Assembly: GCA_947454465.1 (NCBI GenBank)
Contig: CANGJP010000004.1
Coordinates: 1 to 64,000, forward strand
Direction: 5' to 3'
Source: Pseudomonadota bacterium
GTDB taxonomy: Bacteria; Pseudomonadota; Gammaproteobacteria; Steroidobacterales; Steroidobacteraceae
DNA length: 64,000 nt
The notes under the pieces are model-generated. The model was given only the letters and a program-made list of their open reading frames with translations. It was not told the DNA's origin and did no database searches. The number at the start of each line of letters is the position of its first letter. Position 1 is the stretch's first letter. The translations under genes were made by a program, and so were the position numbers. Positions 47,974 through 56,615 of the stretch are shown here, piece by piece.

Positions 47974-48792
47974 ATGCTTATACAACAACCGTCTTATCCT
48001 AGTTATCTACTGATTGGTATCGGGCTAATTTTTTCTGCCTGCCAAAATCCGCCTCCGAACACGCCCCCACCCAAACCGACAGTAACGACCCCAGTCAGCA
48101 GTACCAAGCCTACCGAGCTATTATCACTGCCCGATGCGACACCCCGTGCCGAGCCATTATCTAAACGGGGTAATCCCGCTTTTTACGAAGTCCAAGGTGA
48201 ACGCTACTTCGTCAAGTCCAGCGCAGTCGGCTACGTCGAACGAGGCGTAGCATCATGGTATGGACCAGGATTTCATCAGGAGTTTACCTCGAATGGCGAA
48301 CCCTATGACATGTACGGCCTCACTGCCGCTCATAAAACCTTACCGCTGCCCTGCTATGTGCAAGTCACCAATTTAAGCAATGGCAAGCAAGTCACCCTAC
48401 GCGTCAATGATCGCGGCCCCTTTAAGACGGGACGTATCATCGATCTTTCATACACAGCCGCCGCCAAACTCGACATGCTGCGCGACGGTACGGCACTGGT
48501 TGAAGTCCGCGCCCTCACGCCAGGCGAGGCCAACACTTCCTTGCCCAACAATGCCATCAAACCTATCTACGTACAGGCCGGTGCGTTTAACAGTGCAAGC
48601 AATGCGGACAGGCTAGTCGGTGAACTGCGAAATAAAGGCTTTAGCCAAGCCGGGGTATACAGCGAAATGCTGAATGGACAAAGCCTATTTCGGGTCCGCA
48701 TTGGCCCAATCAATACGGTAAATCATTTTGACCAAATCGTCAGTCAGCTAAAAGCACTAGGCATTGCTGATGCACGACTAGCAAGTGATTAG
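47974..48792 (+). CDS. rlpA: Septal ring lytic transglycosylase RlpA family lipoprotein
   Basis: A 272-residue protein: lipoprotein-type signal (LIFSACQNPP, Cys23), a Pro/Thr-rich linker, a double-psi beta-barrel domain (about 95-175: VASWYGPGFHQEFTSNGEPY, TLRVNDRGPFKTGRIIDLSY) and a C-terminal SPOR domain (about 195-270: IYVQAGAFNSASNADRLVGE) that binds denuded glycan. The catalytic Glu and His/Asp equivalents seen in active RlpA (EFTSNGE, NDRGP) are present. It follows mltB after two bases, and a terminator lies 51 bases beyond its stop. Confidence 0.92.
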   Translation: MLIQQPSYPSYLLIGIGLIFSACQNPPPNTPPPKPTVTTPVSSTKPTELLSLPDATPRAEPLSKRGNPAFYEVQGERYFVKSSAVGYVERGVASWYGPGFHQEFTSNGEPYDMYGLTAAHKTLPLPCYVQVTNLSNGKQVTLRVNDRGPFKTGRIIDLSYTAAAKLDMLRDGTALVEVRALTPGEANTSLPNNAIKPIYVQAGAFNSASNADRLVGELRNKGFSQAGVYSEMLNGQSLFRVRIGPINTVNHFDQIVSQLKALGIADARLASD

Positions 48793-48843
48793 CTTCACAA
48801 CATGCGGTGATGCACTGGTAAACTATGCCTAATAAAGTTGAGC

Positions 48844-48875
48844 CGCAGCATCCTCACGATGCTGCGTATTTTTTT
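48844..48875 (+). terminator. Rho-independent terminator or attenuator just before dacA
   Basis: CGCAGCATC, loop CTCAC and GATGCTGCG are followed by TATTTTTTT. The T-run touches the dacA ribosome site (GGAG at 48876) and ends 11 bases before the ATG. It ends the rlpA transcript. Because no promoter fits between it and dacA, any dacA message must pass through it. Confidence 0.8.
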
Positions 48876-48886
48876 GGAGTTGTAAT

Positions 48887-50170
48887 ATGAAGACTATTCG
48901 AATCGTCTTTCTACTGAGTTGTATGCTGCTAACACTGCTGGGCTGTAAAAAGTCTGATCTGGGCACTGACTCAGCGACGAGCAGCTCAACCAGTAGCTCT
49001 ATCAACAGCTCCCCCCTTGAAAGCTTCTCAAAATCAGATACCCCTCCAGCCAGTTCGACCGCCTTACCTGCGATCACACCCGGCATGCCGATTCCACCTC
49101 CGCCCACACTAGAAGCAAAAAGCTACGTTCTGATGGACTTTGCTAGTGGCAAAATCTTGGCTGAAAACAACAGTGATGCCAAACATGAACCGGCCAGCCT
49201 AACTAAATTAATGACTAGCTATATTGCATTTGATGCACTGCGTATCGGTAAGCTGAAACTGACCGACATGGTCACTGTCAGTGAACATGCTTGGCGTGAA
49301 GGCGGTGCTGGCACTGATGGCTCCACCAGCTTCATTCCACTGAATAGCCAAGTCCCCGTGGAAACACTCTTACTGGGTATGATCGTACAATCAGGCAATG
49401 ACGCCAGTATTGCATTAGCAGAACATATCGCTGGCAATGAAGACACATTTGCGCAACTCATGCGCACCTATGCTCAAAAGCTGGGCATGACCAACACCAG
49501 TTTTGGCAACGCCACGGGTCTGCCTTCACCGCTTGATTACACCACAGCACACGATATGGCGTTATTGGCTCAGGCATTGATTCGTGACTTTCCAGAGTAC
49601 TACCACTATTTCTCGGTAAAAGAATTTACCTTCAATAACACCACACAACATAACCGTAATGGCTTACTGACCCGTGATCCAACCGTAGATGGTTTAAAAA
49701 CCGGTCACACGGACGGTGCCGGTTATTGCCTAGTCACTTCAGCGAAACGCAATGGTATGCGCTTAGTGAGCGTCGTGCTGGGTATGGCTTCAATGAAAGC
49801 ACGCGAGGAAGGAACCTCTGCTTTATTAAACTATGGCTTCAGTTTCTATGAAACTAAATCCATGTATACAGCCGGACAACATTTAAAGGCCATCAAGGTA
49901 CGTAAAGGACAAGTAGATGAAATACAAATTGGCCCCAATAAAGAGGTGCAAGCCACGGTACCCCGAGGTCGCGGTGACGCTGTCCAAGCGAGCATCGAAT
50001 TACCATCAGTATTAATAGCACCGCTCAAACGCGAGACTGCCATCGGAAAATTAAAGCTCTCACTTGATGGTAAAGAGATTGGTAACTATCCACTGTATCC
50101 ACTGGAAGATGTTGCTGAAGCAGGCTTGATGGGCCGATTAATTGATAGCGTTAAACTGTGGTTTGAGTAA
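48887..50170 (+). CDS. dacA: D-alanyl-D-alanine carboxypeptidase (DacA/PBP5-like) with an N-terminal lipobox
   Basis: A 427-residue class C low-molecular-mass PBP that trims the terminal D-Ala of peptidoglycan stems. Active-site motifs: Ser104-x-x-Lys107 in EPASLTKLMT, SGN at 169-171 and KTG at 271-273. The C-terminal amphipathic helix is present (EAGLMGRLIDSVKLWF). Oddly, the N-terminus reads LLTLLGCKKSD, a good lipobox with Cys20, followed by a Ser/Thr/Pro-rich linker (to about 75) before the catalytic domain. E. coli PBP5 has a normal cleavable signal instead. A GGAG lies seven bases before the ATG. Confidence 0.93.
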   Translation: MKTIRIVFLLSCMLLTLLGCKKSDLGTDSATSSSTSSSINSSPLESFSKSDTPPASSTALPAITPGMPIPPPPTLEAKSYVLMDFASGKILAENNSDAKHEPASLTKLMTSYIAFDALRIGKLKLTDMVTVSEHAWREGGAGTDGSTSFIPLNSQVPVETLLLGMIVQSGNDASIALAEHIAGNEDTFAQLMRTYAQKLGMTNTSFGNATGLPSPLDYTTAHDMALLAQALIRDFPEYYHYFSVKEFTFNNTTQHNRNGLLTRDPTVDGLKTGHTDGAGYCLVTSAKRNGMRLVSVVLGMASMKAREEGTSALLNYGFSFYETKSMYTAGQHLKAIKVRKGQVDEIQIGPNKEVQATVPRGRGDAVQASIELPSVLIAPLKRETAIGKLKLSLDGKEIGNYPLYPLEDVAEAGLMGRLIDSVKLWFE

Positions 50171-50180
50171 AACAGCTTCT

Positions 50181-50444
50181 ATGCGCGCTGATACCCTGTT
50201 AGTTTTTCCCTGTGACTTTCCCTTGAAAGTCATGGGGCGTAACAACGATGACTTTCGTAGCATCGTCATTGGCATCATCAAAAAGCACGCAGGTGATATA
50301 GACTTAAACAGAATTGAAGAACGACCAAGCCGAGATGGAACCTATCTAGGGATCACCATCACAGTAACTGCCAGCAGTAAGGCACAACTGGATGCTATCT
50401 ATATGGAACTCACCGCGTGTGAGCGAGTACTGGTGTCGCTGTAA
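50181..50444 (+). CDS. ybeD: YbeD/DUF493 family protein
   Basis: An 87-residue protein, exactly the E. coli YbeD length, beginning MRADTLLVFPCDFPLKVMG and showing the DUF493 ferredoxin-like pattern GTYLGITITVTASSKAQLDA. YbeD lies between dacA and lipB in E. coli and may influence lipoylation; function is unproven. I use the ATG at 50181, 10 bases after dacA. Its 3' end overlaps the opposing lipB gene by 35 bases. Confidence 0.9.
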   Translation: MRADTLLVFPCDFPLKVMGRNNDDFRSIVIGIIKKHAGDIDLNRIEERPSRDGTYLGITITVTASSKAQLDAIYMELTACERVLVSL

Positions 50445-51090
50445 GATCCCATTCAGGTTCGGTTGATAATCCAAACGCCTCAAGTAATCGATACGCCAGT
50501 GCATGAGCCACTGCCGACACTGAACTCATGACACCCAGTGTTTTTAAATCCACGACTTGCAACCCCTGATATCCACAGGGATTGATGCGCTGAAAGGGCT
50601 GCAAATCCATAGCAACATTAAATGCCAAACCGTGATAAGCGCAGCCTCGACGTATACGCAACCCAACACTGGCCAGTTTACTTCCGGCCACATAGACACC
50701 GGGTGCACTACGATCTGCCTCAGCGTGGACCCCCCAATCAGCCACAGTATTGATAACCGTTGCCTCAAGGGCCATCACCAACTCACGAACACTGCGTTGA
50801 TGTCTCCTCAAATCCAGTAATGTATACACCACAAGCTGACCGGGACCGTGATAGGTGACTTGTCCACCACGATCAATCTGAACAACAGGAATATCGCCCG
50901 CAGCCAAAATATGCTCGGGTTTACCATTCATCCCTAATGTGAATACAGGCTTGTGTTCAAGACACCAAATTTGATCCCGAGTACGTTCATCACGTTCATC
51001 GGTGAATCGCTGCATTGCACGCCACGTCGACTCGTAGTCAACCGATCCAAGATACTTGAATAGAGGTGCGGTGATAGAAGGATCAGGCAT
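50410..51090 (-). CDS. lipB: Octanoyltransferase LipB
   Basis: A 226-residue enzyme that moves octanoate from acyl carrier protein to lipoyl domains. Seen: IDRGGQVTYHGPGQLVVYTL, YVAGSKLASVGLRIRRGCAYHG with the catalytic lysine, and FQRINPCGYQGLQV with the catalytic cysteine. The ATG at 51090 is preferred over a TTG 12 bases upstream. It follows lipA by 19 bases in the same direction. In E. coli lipB is downstream of ybeD in the same orientation; here it is inverted and its end overlaps ybeD. Confidence 0.95.
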   Translation of the reverse strand: MPDPSITAPLFKYLGSVDYESTWRAMQRFTDERDERTRDQIWCLEHKPVFTLGMNGKPEHILAAGDIPVVQIDRGGQVTYHGPGQLVVYTLLDLRRHQRSVRELVMALEATVINTVADWGVHAEADRSAPGVYVAGSKLASVGLRIRRGCAYHGLAFNVAMDLQPFQRINPCGYQGLQVVDLKTLGVMSSVSAVAHALAYRLLEAFGLSTEPEWDLTATPVLAHTR

Positions 51091-51109
51091 GACACAAATC
51101 AATACACAA

Positions 51110-52135
51110 TCAACCGGTCAATCCTGCATTATTTCGTTCGAGTGCTCGCTCAGCGCGATAGCTTGAGCGGACCATCGGACCCGAGACGCATTCGAGAAAC
51201 CCTCTAGCCAACGCCCACTCACGATACTGAGCGAATTCCTCAGGCGTAACCCAACGCTGAATTTCTAAATGATTTGGCGTAGGCCGTAAATACTGACCTA
51301 GGGTTAGAATATCGACATTGGCAGCACGCAAGTCGTCCATGGTCTGAACGATTTCCGCTTCCGTCTCGCCCAACCCCAACATCAAACTACTCTTGGTGAG
51401 CACCGCCGGCCGATGCTGCTTGGCATGGGCCAGCACCGTCATGGTTTGCTCATAACTTGCACGTGGATCCCGTACGGGATGCGTCAGCCGCTTTACTGTT
51501 TCCACATTTTGAGCAAACACCTCAAGCCCGCTATCCACCACTGTTTCCACATCAACCAACACACCCTGGAAATCCGGGGTCAATGCCTCAACGGCCGTGT
51601 CGGGATTAATTTGTTTAATTTCACGGACACAGGCGGCAAAGTGTGCCGCACCGCCATCGGGCAAATCATCACGATTTACCGACGTCAACACCACATACTT
51701 CAACTTCATTAGCTTCACGGTATGGGCACTGTTTGCAGGTTCTTCAGCATCTAACCAGCCCCTAGGATTACCAGTGTCCACAGCACAAAACCGGCAAGTT
51801 CGGGTACACACGGCGCCCATCAACATGAGCGTGGCAGTACCGGCATTCCAGCACTCACCAATATTTGGACACTTAGCTTCTTCACATACGGTTGCAAGCC
51901 GGTGTTCATGCACCACATCTCGTACTGAGTTGTAGCCCGTTCCAGTAGGCATTGCGGCGCGTAACCAACGTGGCTTTTGTCCGGGTACAAATCCGCCAGC
52001 TGCTGAATTGGCCTTGATACCATCCTTAATGGCTGAGAACCCTTGCGGGGTCTGATATTTCTCGCCGCTTTTTAAAGTTGGCGTCCGGGGAGTTCCCCCT
52101 TGAGAAACAATCTCGATACCTTTGAAACTGCTCAC
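51110..52135 (-). CDS. lipA: Lipoyl synthase LipA
   Basis: A 341-residue radical SAM enzyme that inserts two sulfurs into octanoyl groups. It carries both clusters: the auxiliary [12 protein letters not shown] and the radical [11 protein letters not shown], followed by [15 protein letters not shown], and a C-terminal [10 protein letters not shown] whose serine ligates the auxiliary cluster. It acts after LipB, which is encoded downstream. A small hairpin (GAGGGT...ACCCTC, 52158-52182) lies in its leader. Confidence 0.96.
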   Translation of the reverse strand: MSSFKGIEIVSQGGTPRTPTLKSGEKYQTPQGFSAIKDGIKANSAAGGFVPGQKPRWLRAAMPTGTGYNSVRDVVHEHRLATVCEEAKCPNIGECWNAGTATLMLMGAVCTRTCRFCAVDTGNPRGWLDAEEPANSAHTVKLMKLKYVVLTSVNRDDLPDGGAAHFAACVREIKQINPDTAVEALTPDFQGVLVDVETVVDSGLEVFAQNVETVKRLTHPVRDPRASYEQTMTVLAHAKQHRPAVLTKSSLMLGLGETEAEIVQTMDDLRAANVDILTLGQYLRPTPNHLEIQRWVTPEEFAQYREWALARGFLECVSGPMVRSSYRAERALERNNAGLTG

Positions 52136-52206
52136 ATCGACTCACGCTAGCTATTGCTGAGGGTGCGTATGGTAGCGACCCTCTTCGCCTATGTCATTCA
52201 ATGCAC

Positions 52207-52246
52207 CAAAAAGAAAATGCCTGACAGGCAAAGCCCATCAGGCATT
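52207..52246 (-). terminator. Rho-independent terminator after the TPR gene
   Basis: On the minus strand AATGCCTGA, a 13-base loop and TCAGGCATT are followed by TTCTTTTTGG. It lies 24 bases beyond the TPR gene stop and ends the tonB operon before lipA. Confidence 0.85.
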
Positions 52247-52269
52247 GACGCTCTTTTGCTTAGATCAGA

Positions 52270-53625
52270 CTACTTACTGCCAGCATGCAAAGCCCAAAGT
52301 TCAGCAATGCGCCCAAATTCCGATGAATCTGGGACCTGCCGGAAGGCAGCACGGGCTTTATCAGGGTGATTACTATTTAACTGGGCAATCCCTAATGCAA
52401 TTCGGGCGGTATCGGGATTCTTGAAGTTACCTTTTTTTATACCCCTCTCCAAGGCCTCGACCGCCTGAGGGTATTGACCATAACCCATATAGGACTCACC
52501 CAAGGTGACATCTTCTTGGCCAGTCGGAGCAGAACGAGCTTTTACTTCAAGCGCAGTCATGCTGGCCTTATGAGCTTCAACTTCTTTAACCACCGATGCC
52601 TTCAATCGGTCTTCACGATCCTTGCCTGGGCCCGAACCAATTACACCGCTGGCATAACCCTTTTCCAGTACACGCAAGGCCTCAGCAGGAAATCCAAAGT
52701 TTCGAGCAAGCTGCGCCAACTCAATGAAATCATTAGAGGTTTTCATGACACCAACAGACAAAATCAAACGATCAAGCTGAAAACGAGCTTGGTCCGACAT
52801 ACGTTCCTGTTTCAGGCCAGATAACAACAAAGATTGCCAATAGGTGGGATTGGGGTAATAGCGAACCAGCTTTTCGAGCACATCAACCGTGACCGCATCA
52901 AGTCGCTTTGGCTCATTTCTATGATCGTCATCGTGATGGTCCGACCCCATGCCTGGCGGCGCTGGAGCCATGCCCTGGGCCGGACGACCAGCATCCATGC
53001 CCTGCGATTGGCGGTCATCACTTAATTTATAGGCAATGCTATACATTAACTTCAGCCACTCTTCCTTAGGACGACCACCGGCTCGCTCAGTGGTCTTCAC
53101 CAGTTCGGTCAGCGTATCCATCGACTGCTTAAACTGCCCAGCCTGAAACTGTGCTTGAGCCAGCAGGGCAGTCATTTCGGTATCACCAGGATGCGCCTTT
53201 AACCATCGCCCACCATATTCCGTTACCTTTCCATTATTTTTAACTTGCATGTATAGGGTGGCAATCAACTTGGTGTACTGATCCTTTTGTGCATCTGACA
53301 GATGATTGCTATCTAATAATTTTTCATAAATAGCGGCAGCTTCGCCATATTTTTTTTGGCCTTGATAAGCCGCAGCAAAGAGCTGATTGATCATAAATTG
53401 ATCGTAAGCTGTCTTGTCTCCAATAGCATCAGCCTCACGCAACTTAGACAGCGCCTGATCCCACTGCTTAGCTTGCAGCGCACGTTGCGCATCCGTCATT
53501 GATTTACCTATTTTGGCACTCACCTTACCTTCATCGGCTGCATACACAGAAGCCACAGGCAACGTTGCACCACCGAGCACGATAGTCAGACTCAGCGCAG
53601 CCAAAAACCCACGAAAATTTTTCAT
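52270..53625 (-). CDS. Secreted tetratricopeptide-repeat protein of the TonB operon
   Basis: A 451-residue protein with a signal peptide (FLAALSLTIVLGGATLPVAS, then VYAADE) and alpha-helical repeats of the TPR type, for example AQRALQAKQWDQALSKLREA and EAAAIYEKLLDSNHLSDAQK at the N-terminal end and VTLGESYMGYGQYPQAVEAL near the end. A short low-complexity segment (QGMAPAPPGMGSDHHDDDHR) interrupts the middle. It is the last gene of the tonB-exbB-exbD-exbD set and probably supports the periplasmic side of the complex. No ribosome site is obvious at the ATG at 53625; GTG 53637 is an alternative start. Confidence 0.85.
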   Translation of the reverse strand: MKNFRGFLAALSLTIVLGGATLPVASVYAADEGKVSAKIGKSMTDAQRALQAKQWDQALSKLREADAIGDKTAYDQFMINQLFAAAYQGQKKYGEAAAIYEKLLDSNHLSDAQKDQYTKLIATLYMQVKNNGKVTEYGGRWLKAHPGDTEMTALLAQAQFQAGQFKQSMDTLTELVKTTERAGGRPKEEWLKLMYSIAYKLSDDRQSQGMDAGRPAQGMAPAPPGMGSDHHDDDHRNEPKRLDAVTVDVLEKLVRYYPNPTYWQSLLLSGLKQERMSDQARFQLDRLILSVGVMKTSNDFIELAQLARNFGFPAEALRVLEKGYASGVIGSGPGKDREDRLKASVVKEVEAHKASMTALEVKARSAPTGQEDVTLGESYMGYGQYPQAVEALERGIKKGNFKNPDTARIALGIAQLNSNHPDKARAAFRQVPDSSEFGRIAELWALHAGSK

Positions 53626-53693
53626 GATGGTGATCACTCAATCAAAAAAACAGATCAGGCCTGCTGGAAAAAATCAGAACATTCCCAACATAA

Positions 53694-53718
53694 CAGTCCA
53701 AAAATAAACTTTGGACTG
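53694..53718 (-). other. 9-bp hairpin between exbD and the TPR gene
   Basis: CAGTCCAAA and TTTGGACTG form a perfect nine-pair stem with a seven-base loop, eight bases after the upstream exbD stop. On the minus strand it is followed by TTATGTTGGG, too weak for a full terminator. It may lower or separate expression of the TPR gene. Confidence 0.55.
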
Positions 53719-53726
53719 GCAAGGTA

Positions 53727-54146
53727 TTACATGTACTGCTCCATTCCAACCACGCCCAGTTTATCCATGCGACCTCGTTGCGCGGCAGCCAGAACCTTAG
53801 CAACGGCATCATACTTAGACCATTTATCGGGACGAATATGCAACTCAGGCTGAGGATCTTTGCGATGCTCAACCTCAAACATGGCCTCAATTTCTTCAAG
53901 TGTCTTCTGCTGACCATTCCAGTAATACGTACCATCGAAATCAATCACCAAATTAATGACTTCAGGTGGCTTTGTAATTACAGAGGTCGGTTTATTTTGC
54001 GGCATGTCCAGCTTAGTAGCATGCTTAGTAGGCGGAATCGTGATAATGAACATCACTAATAACACGAGCATCACGTCAATTAACGGCGTGGTGTTCACAT
54101 CCATCATGGGTTCATCGCTACCCGAAGAGCCGACGCTCATGCCCAT
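53727..54146 (-). CDS. exbD: ExbD/TolR family biopolymer transport protein (second copy)
   Basis: A 139-residue protein with one N-terminal helix (DVMLVLLVMFIITIP) containing the protonatable Asp in NTTPLIDVMLVLLV, and a periplasmic ExbD domain. The periplasmic part includes VINLVIDFDGTYYWNGQQKT and ADKW-like segments. It differs clearly from the first ExbD at 54209. Two ExbDs with one ExbB are common in Xanthomonas-like TonB systems. It sits between the first exbD and the TPR gene. Confidence 0.9.
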   Translation of the reverse strand: MGMSVGSSGSDEPMMDVNTTPLIDVMLVLLVMFIITIPPTKHATKLDMPQNKPTSVITKPPEVINLVIDFDGTYYWNGQQKTLEEIEAMFEVEHRKDPQPELHIRPDKWSKYDAVAKVLAAAQRGRMDKLGVVGMEQYM

Positions 54147-54208
54147 TTAGTTACTCTCTCAATATAAGATTTGATGGTATTTGACAGCAGGATAGTTACT
54201 TAAAGTGA

Positions 54209-54643
54209 TCAAGAACCGGCATTCGGTGCATCTATAGGTTGTGACATAAAGCCTACCCGAGCGATACCACTACGTTGGCACATAACCATCACTTTACCAA
54301 TAAACTCAAAACGCGCTTCCTGATCACCCTGAATATGTACTTCGGGTTGAGGAACCTTGACTGCTTCGAGCTTCATCCTTTCCAACAACTCATCTTGAGT
54401 CATAGGTTTTACATTCCAGTAAATCTGACCATCTTTATCGACTGAAATAATGATGTCATCTGGCTTGGCAATGGACGGCTCATTGACCACATCCGGGAGT
54501 TCCAACTTAACGGACTGAGTAATAACCGGAATGGTAATCAAGAAAATAATCAGCAATACCAGCATCACGTCCACCAAAGGGGTGGTATTGATGTTGGACA
54601 TCACCTCTTCTTCACCGCTACCGCCGCCTACATTCATACCCAT
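54209..54643 (-). CDS. exbD: ExbD/TolR family biopolymer transport protein (first copy)
   Basis: A 144-residue ExbD: cytoplasmic start MGMNVGGGSGEEEVMSNINT, a helix TPLVDVMLVLLIIFLITIPV with the key Asp, and a periplasmic domain (DIIISVDKDGQIYWNVKPMT). It uses the proton motive force with ExbB to energise TonB. GGAG lies eight bases before the ATG. It follows exbB by 34 bases. Confidence 0.92.
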   Translation of the reverse strand: MGMNVGGGSGEEEVMSNINTTPLVDVMLVLLIIFLITIPVITQSVKLELPDVVNEPSIAKPDDIIISVDKDGQIYWNVKPMTQDELLERMKLEAVKVPQPEVHIQGDQEARFEFIGKVMVMCQRSGIARVGFMSQPIDAPNAGS

Positions 54644-54677
54644 CTAGCTTTCTCCCGGCTGCTCATTAACCGGCTAA

Positions 54678-55367
54678 TTACTTCTGCACCCGAATACCAC
54701 TGACCAACATGGCATGCAGATCGGCGGTGAAATATCGCACTTGCTCCATCAACTTCTTGTTGTTACCGAGCAAAACGTTGTAGCCCATTACCGCAGGAAC
54801 CGCCACAGCCAGACCGATTGCCGTCATGATCAATGCTTCACCGACGGGGCCTGCCACCTTACTAATACTGGCGTCACCGGAAGTACCGATGGTAGTCAAG
54901 GCATTCAAGATACCCCATACGGTACCGAACAGCCCCACGAAAGGAGCAGTCGAACCTACCGTGGCAAGGAATGACAAACCCTTAGCCAGACTTGAATTGA
55001 TCTGCTCTTGTGAGCGTTGCAGCGACATTGTGACCCATTCATGTTTTGGGATTTGATCTGTCAGGGCGCCATCATGATGTTCAGCTGCCCGCAAGCCATT
55101 TTCAACGATCATCTTATAAGCATGATCCTTACCCTTGAGGCTGCTAGCACCTTCACTGACGGAACCTGCGGCCCAGAAATTCTTTTGAACTTCTTTCTGC
55201 TGATTTGCCAGCTTGCGCTGATCCATCCACTTCGTGAACATAATGAACCAAGAGATAGCAGACATCAGCATCAATATAGAAAAGACGCCCATGGTCACCG
55301 GGCCACCGGTCTTAAGCATGGCCATCAGGCCATAAGGATTTGCAACTTCGACTTGATTAGGTTCCAT
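54678..55367 (-). CDS. exbB: ExbB/TolQ/MotA family proton channel protein
   Basis: A 229-residue membrane protein with three helices. The N-terminal one is GVFSILMLMSAISWFIMF; the pair LSFLATVGSTAPFVGLFGTV and ALIMTAIGLAVAVPAVMGYN form the conserved MotA/ExbB core. It forms the pentameric channel around ExbD. The gene is second in the tonB operon, 76 bases after tonB. Confidence 0.93.
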   Translation of the reverse strand: MEPNQVEVANPYGLMAMLKTGGPVTMGVFSILMLMSAISWFIMFTKWMDQRKLANQQKEVQKNFWAAGSVSEGASSLKGKDHAYKMIVENGLRAAEHHDGALTDQIPKHEWVTMSLQRSQEQINSSLAKGLSFLATVGSTAPFVGLFGTVWGILNALTTIGTSGDASISKVAGPVGEALIMTAIGLAVAVPAVMGYNVLLGNNKKLMEQVRYFTADLHAMLVSGIRVQK

Positions 55368-55443
55368 GGAACATCTACCCCTACGAAATAAAAGAAATTG
55401 AAATTAAACAACCCATTCGGAATCAATCACAATTCAAACTGAA

Positions 55444-56100
55444 TCAACGCTTGGTTAGCTTGAATGTAACCTTAAACATATGCGACATGACCACCGGTTT
55501 TCCTTCTTCAGTACCCGGGACAAACCGGATACCTTGATTGGCATATTTCAATGCCGCCTCATCCAGCAGCGGGAAGCCACTTGAGGAATCAATAGTCGCA
55601 TTAGCGCACTTACCATCAATACCCACGGTACATTTGATAACTATCGACCCTTCTTCTTTATTTGTCTTTGATTGACTCGGATAGTAATCATCTGTGGATC
55701 TAGACAATCTAGGATTCACGGCAGGACGAGTTCCAGCTATAGCTGGAGCTGCAGGCGGTGGCGGCGCCATGACCGGCGGCGTTACCGCGGGAGGTGTTTC
55801 CCTGACTTCGGCGGTAATGGCATTCACCGGAGGCGGCAACTGAACCTGAACTTCCACAGGCGGAATATAAGGTGGCGGCGGCGTGGCATCTAAGGGAGGC
55901 GGAGGTGGGGGCGGAGGCGGTTCCTCAGGTGGCGTTTCCTCTTCGATAATCTTGGTCTCCACCGGTGGGGCAACCATCTCAATGATAGACCTAGACAAAC
56001 CACTCTCAACCACCCACAGACCAATCGCGTGAACCGCGATCACTATCGCTAGGATCGTGCCACGCTTGGATTGAGATTCTGCTGATGCCGTTAAGGCCAT
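55444..56100 (-). CDS. tonB: TonB energy transducer
   Basis: A 218-residue protein: an N-terminal helix (GTILAIVIAVHAIGLWVVES), a long Pro/Glu-rich stretch (about 50-130, EETPPEEPPPPPPPPPL) that spans the periplasm, and a TonB C-terminal domain ending ALKYANQGIRFVPGTEEGKP and TFKLTKR. It delivers proton-motive energy to outer-membrane TonB-dependent receptors; none is encoded in this window. I choose the ATG at 56100, eight bases after AGGTGG; a GTG lies 12 bases upstream. Confidence 0.92.
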   Translation of the reverse strand: MALTASAESQSKRGTILAIVIAVHAIGLWVVESGLSRSIIEMVAPPVETKIIEEETPPEEPPPPPPPPPLDATPPPPYIPPVEVQVQLPPPVNAITAEVRETPPAVTPPVMAPPPPAAPAIAGTRPAVNPRLSRSTDDYYPSQSKTNKEEGSIVIKCTVGIDGKCANATIDSSSGFPLLDEAALKYANQGIRFVPGTEEGKPVVMSHMFKVTFKLTKR

Positions 56101-56615
56101 GCGGGTCCCCACCTGAATCGTTGTTCCGGGCAGTAGCCCCGTACAAAGTTATAAACTAATCGGTCGAGCTCTGAATTAATGACTCAAATCAATAATCAGA
56201 ACCATTGTAGCCACTAAACATGCACCAAATAGGGTCTTACTCAATGGCATGTCAGGACAATTTAATTAACCGCTGTAAGTTATCCATAAAATTCACAACT
56301 GGCAAGATAAACCTTAACTTCATGGTTACAGTGTTAACAATTCTTATGCACCTACCAAAGATGAAATAGGTCACATCCACTACTAAAACAATTGTGGATC
56401 AACACTCCTTACAAAAGACAAGAGGCCCACGTTGCAAAAATACAATAATTCAACTTCCCCCTCCTCAGATCTGTCTCAGCCCCTCGAAAGTGGAGTTTGG
56501 CTAAGATTTATCGATTTTCCAAAATAGCCCATGATTGTTATGCACTCCACCATTAGACTTGACTGGGTTTTAAAAAACCTATCCTTCGAATCGTCAACCG
56601 TTTGACAAACCCGTG
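56101..56615. promoter_or_regulatory. Divergent region between tonB and the PepSY gene
   Basis: About 515 bases without a believable gene. On the minus strand TTCAGA-N16-TATAAC (ending near 56150) is a weak promoter candidate for tonB. On the plus strand TTGACT at 56559 could be the -35 of the PepSY gene, beside a 14-base palindrome GGTTTTAAAAAACC at 56566-56579. I looked for a Fur box and saw none of good quality. Confidence 0.3.

Noticed and set aside
56101-56615. Possible Fur box near tonB
   Set aside because: AT-rich stretches are present but none gives a good inverted-repeat match.
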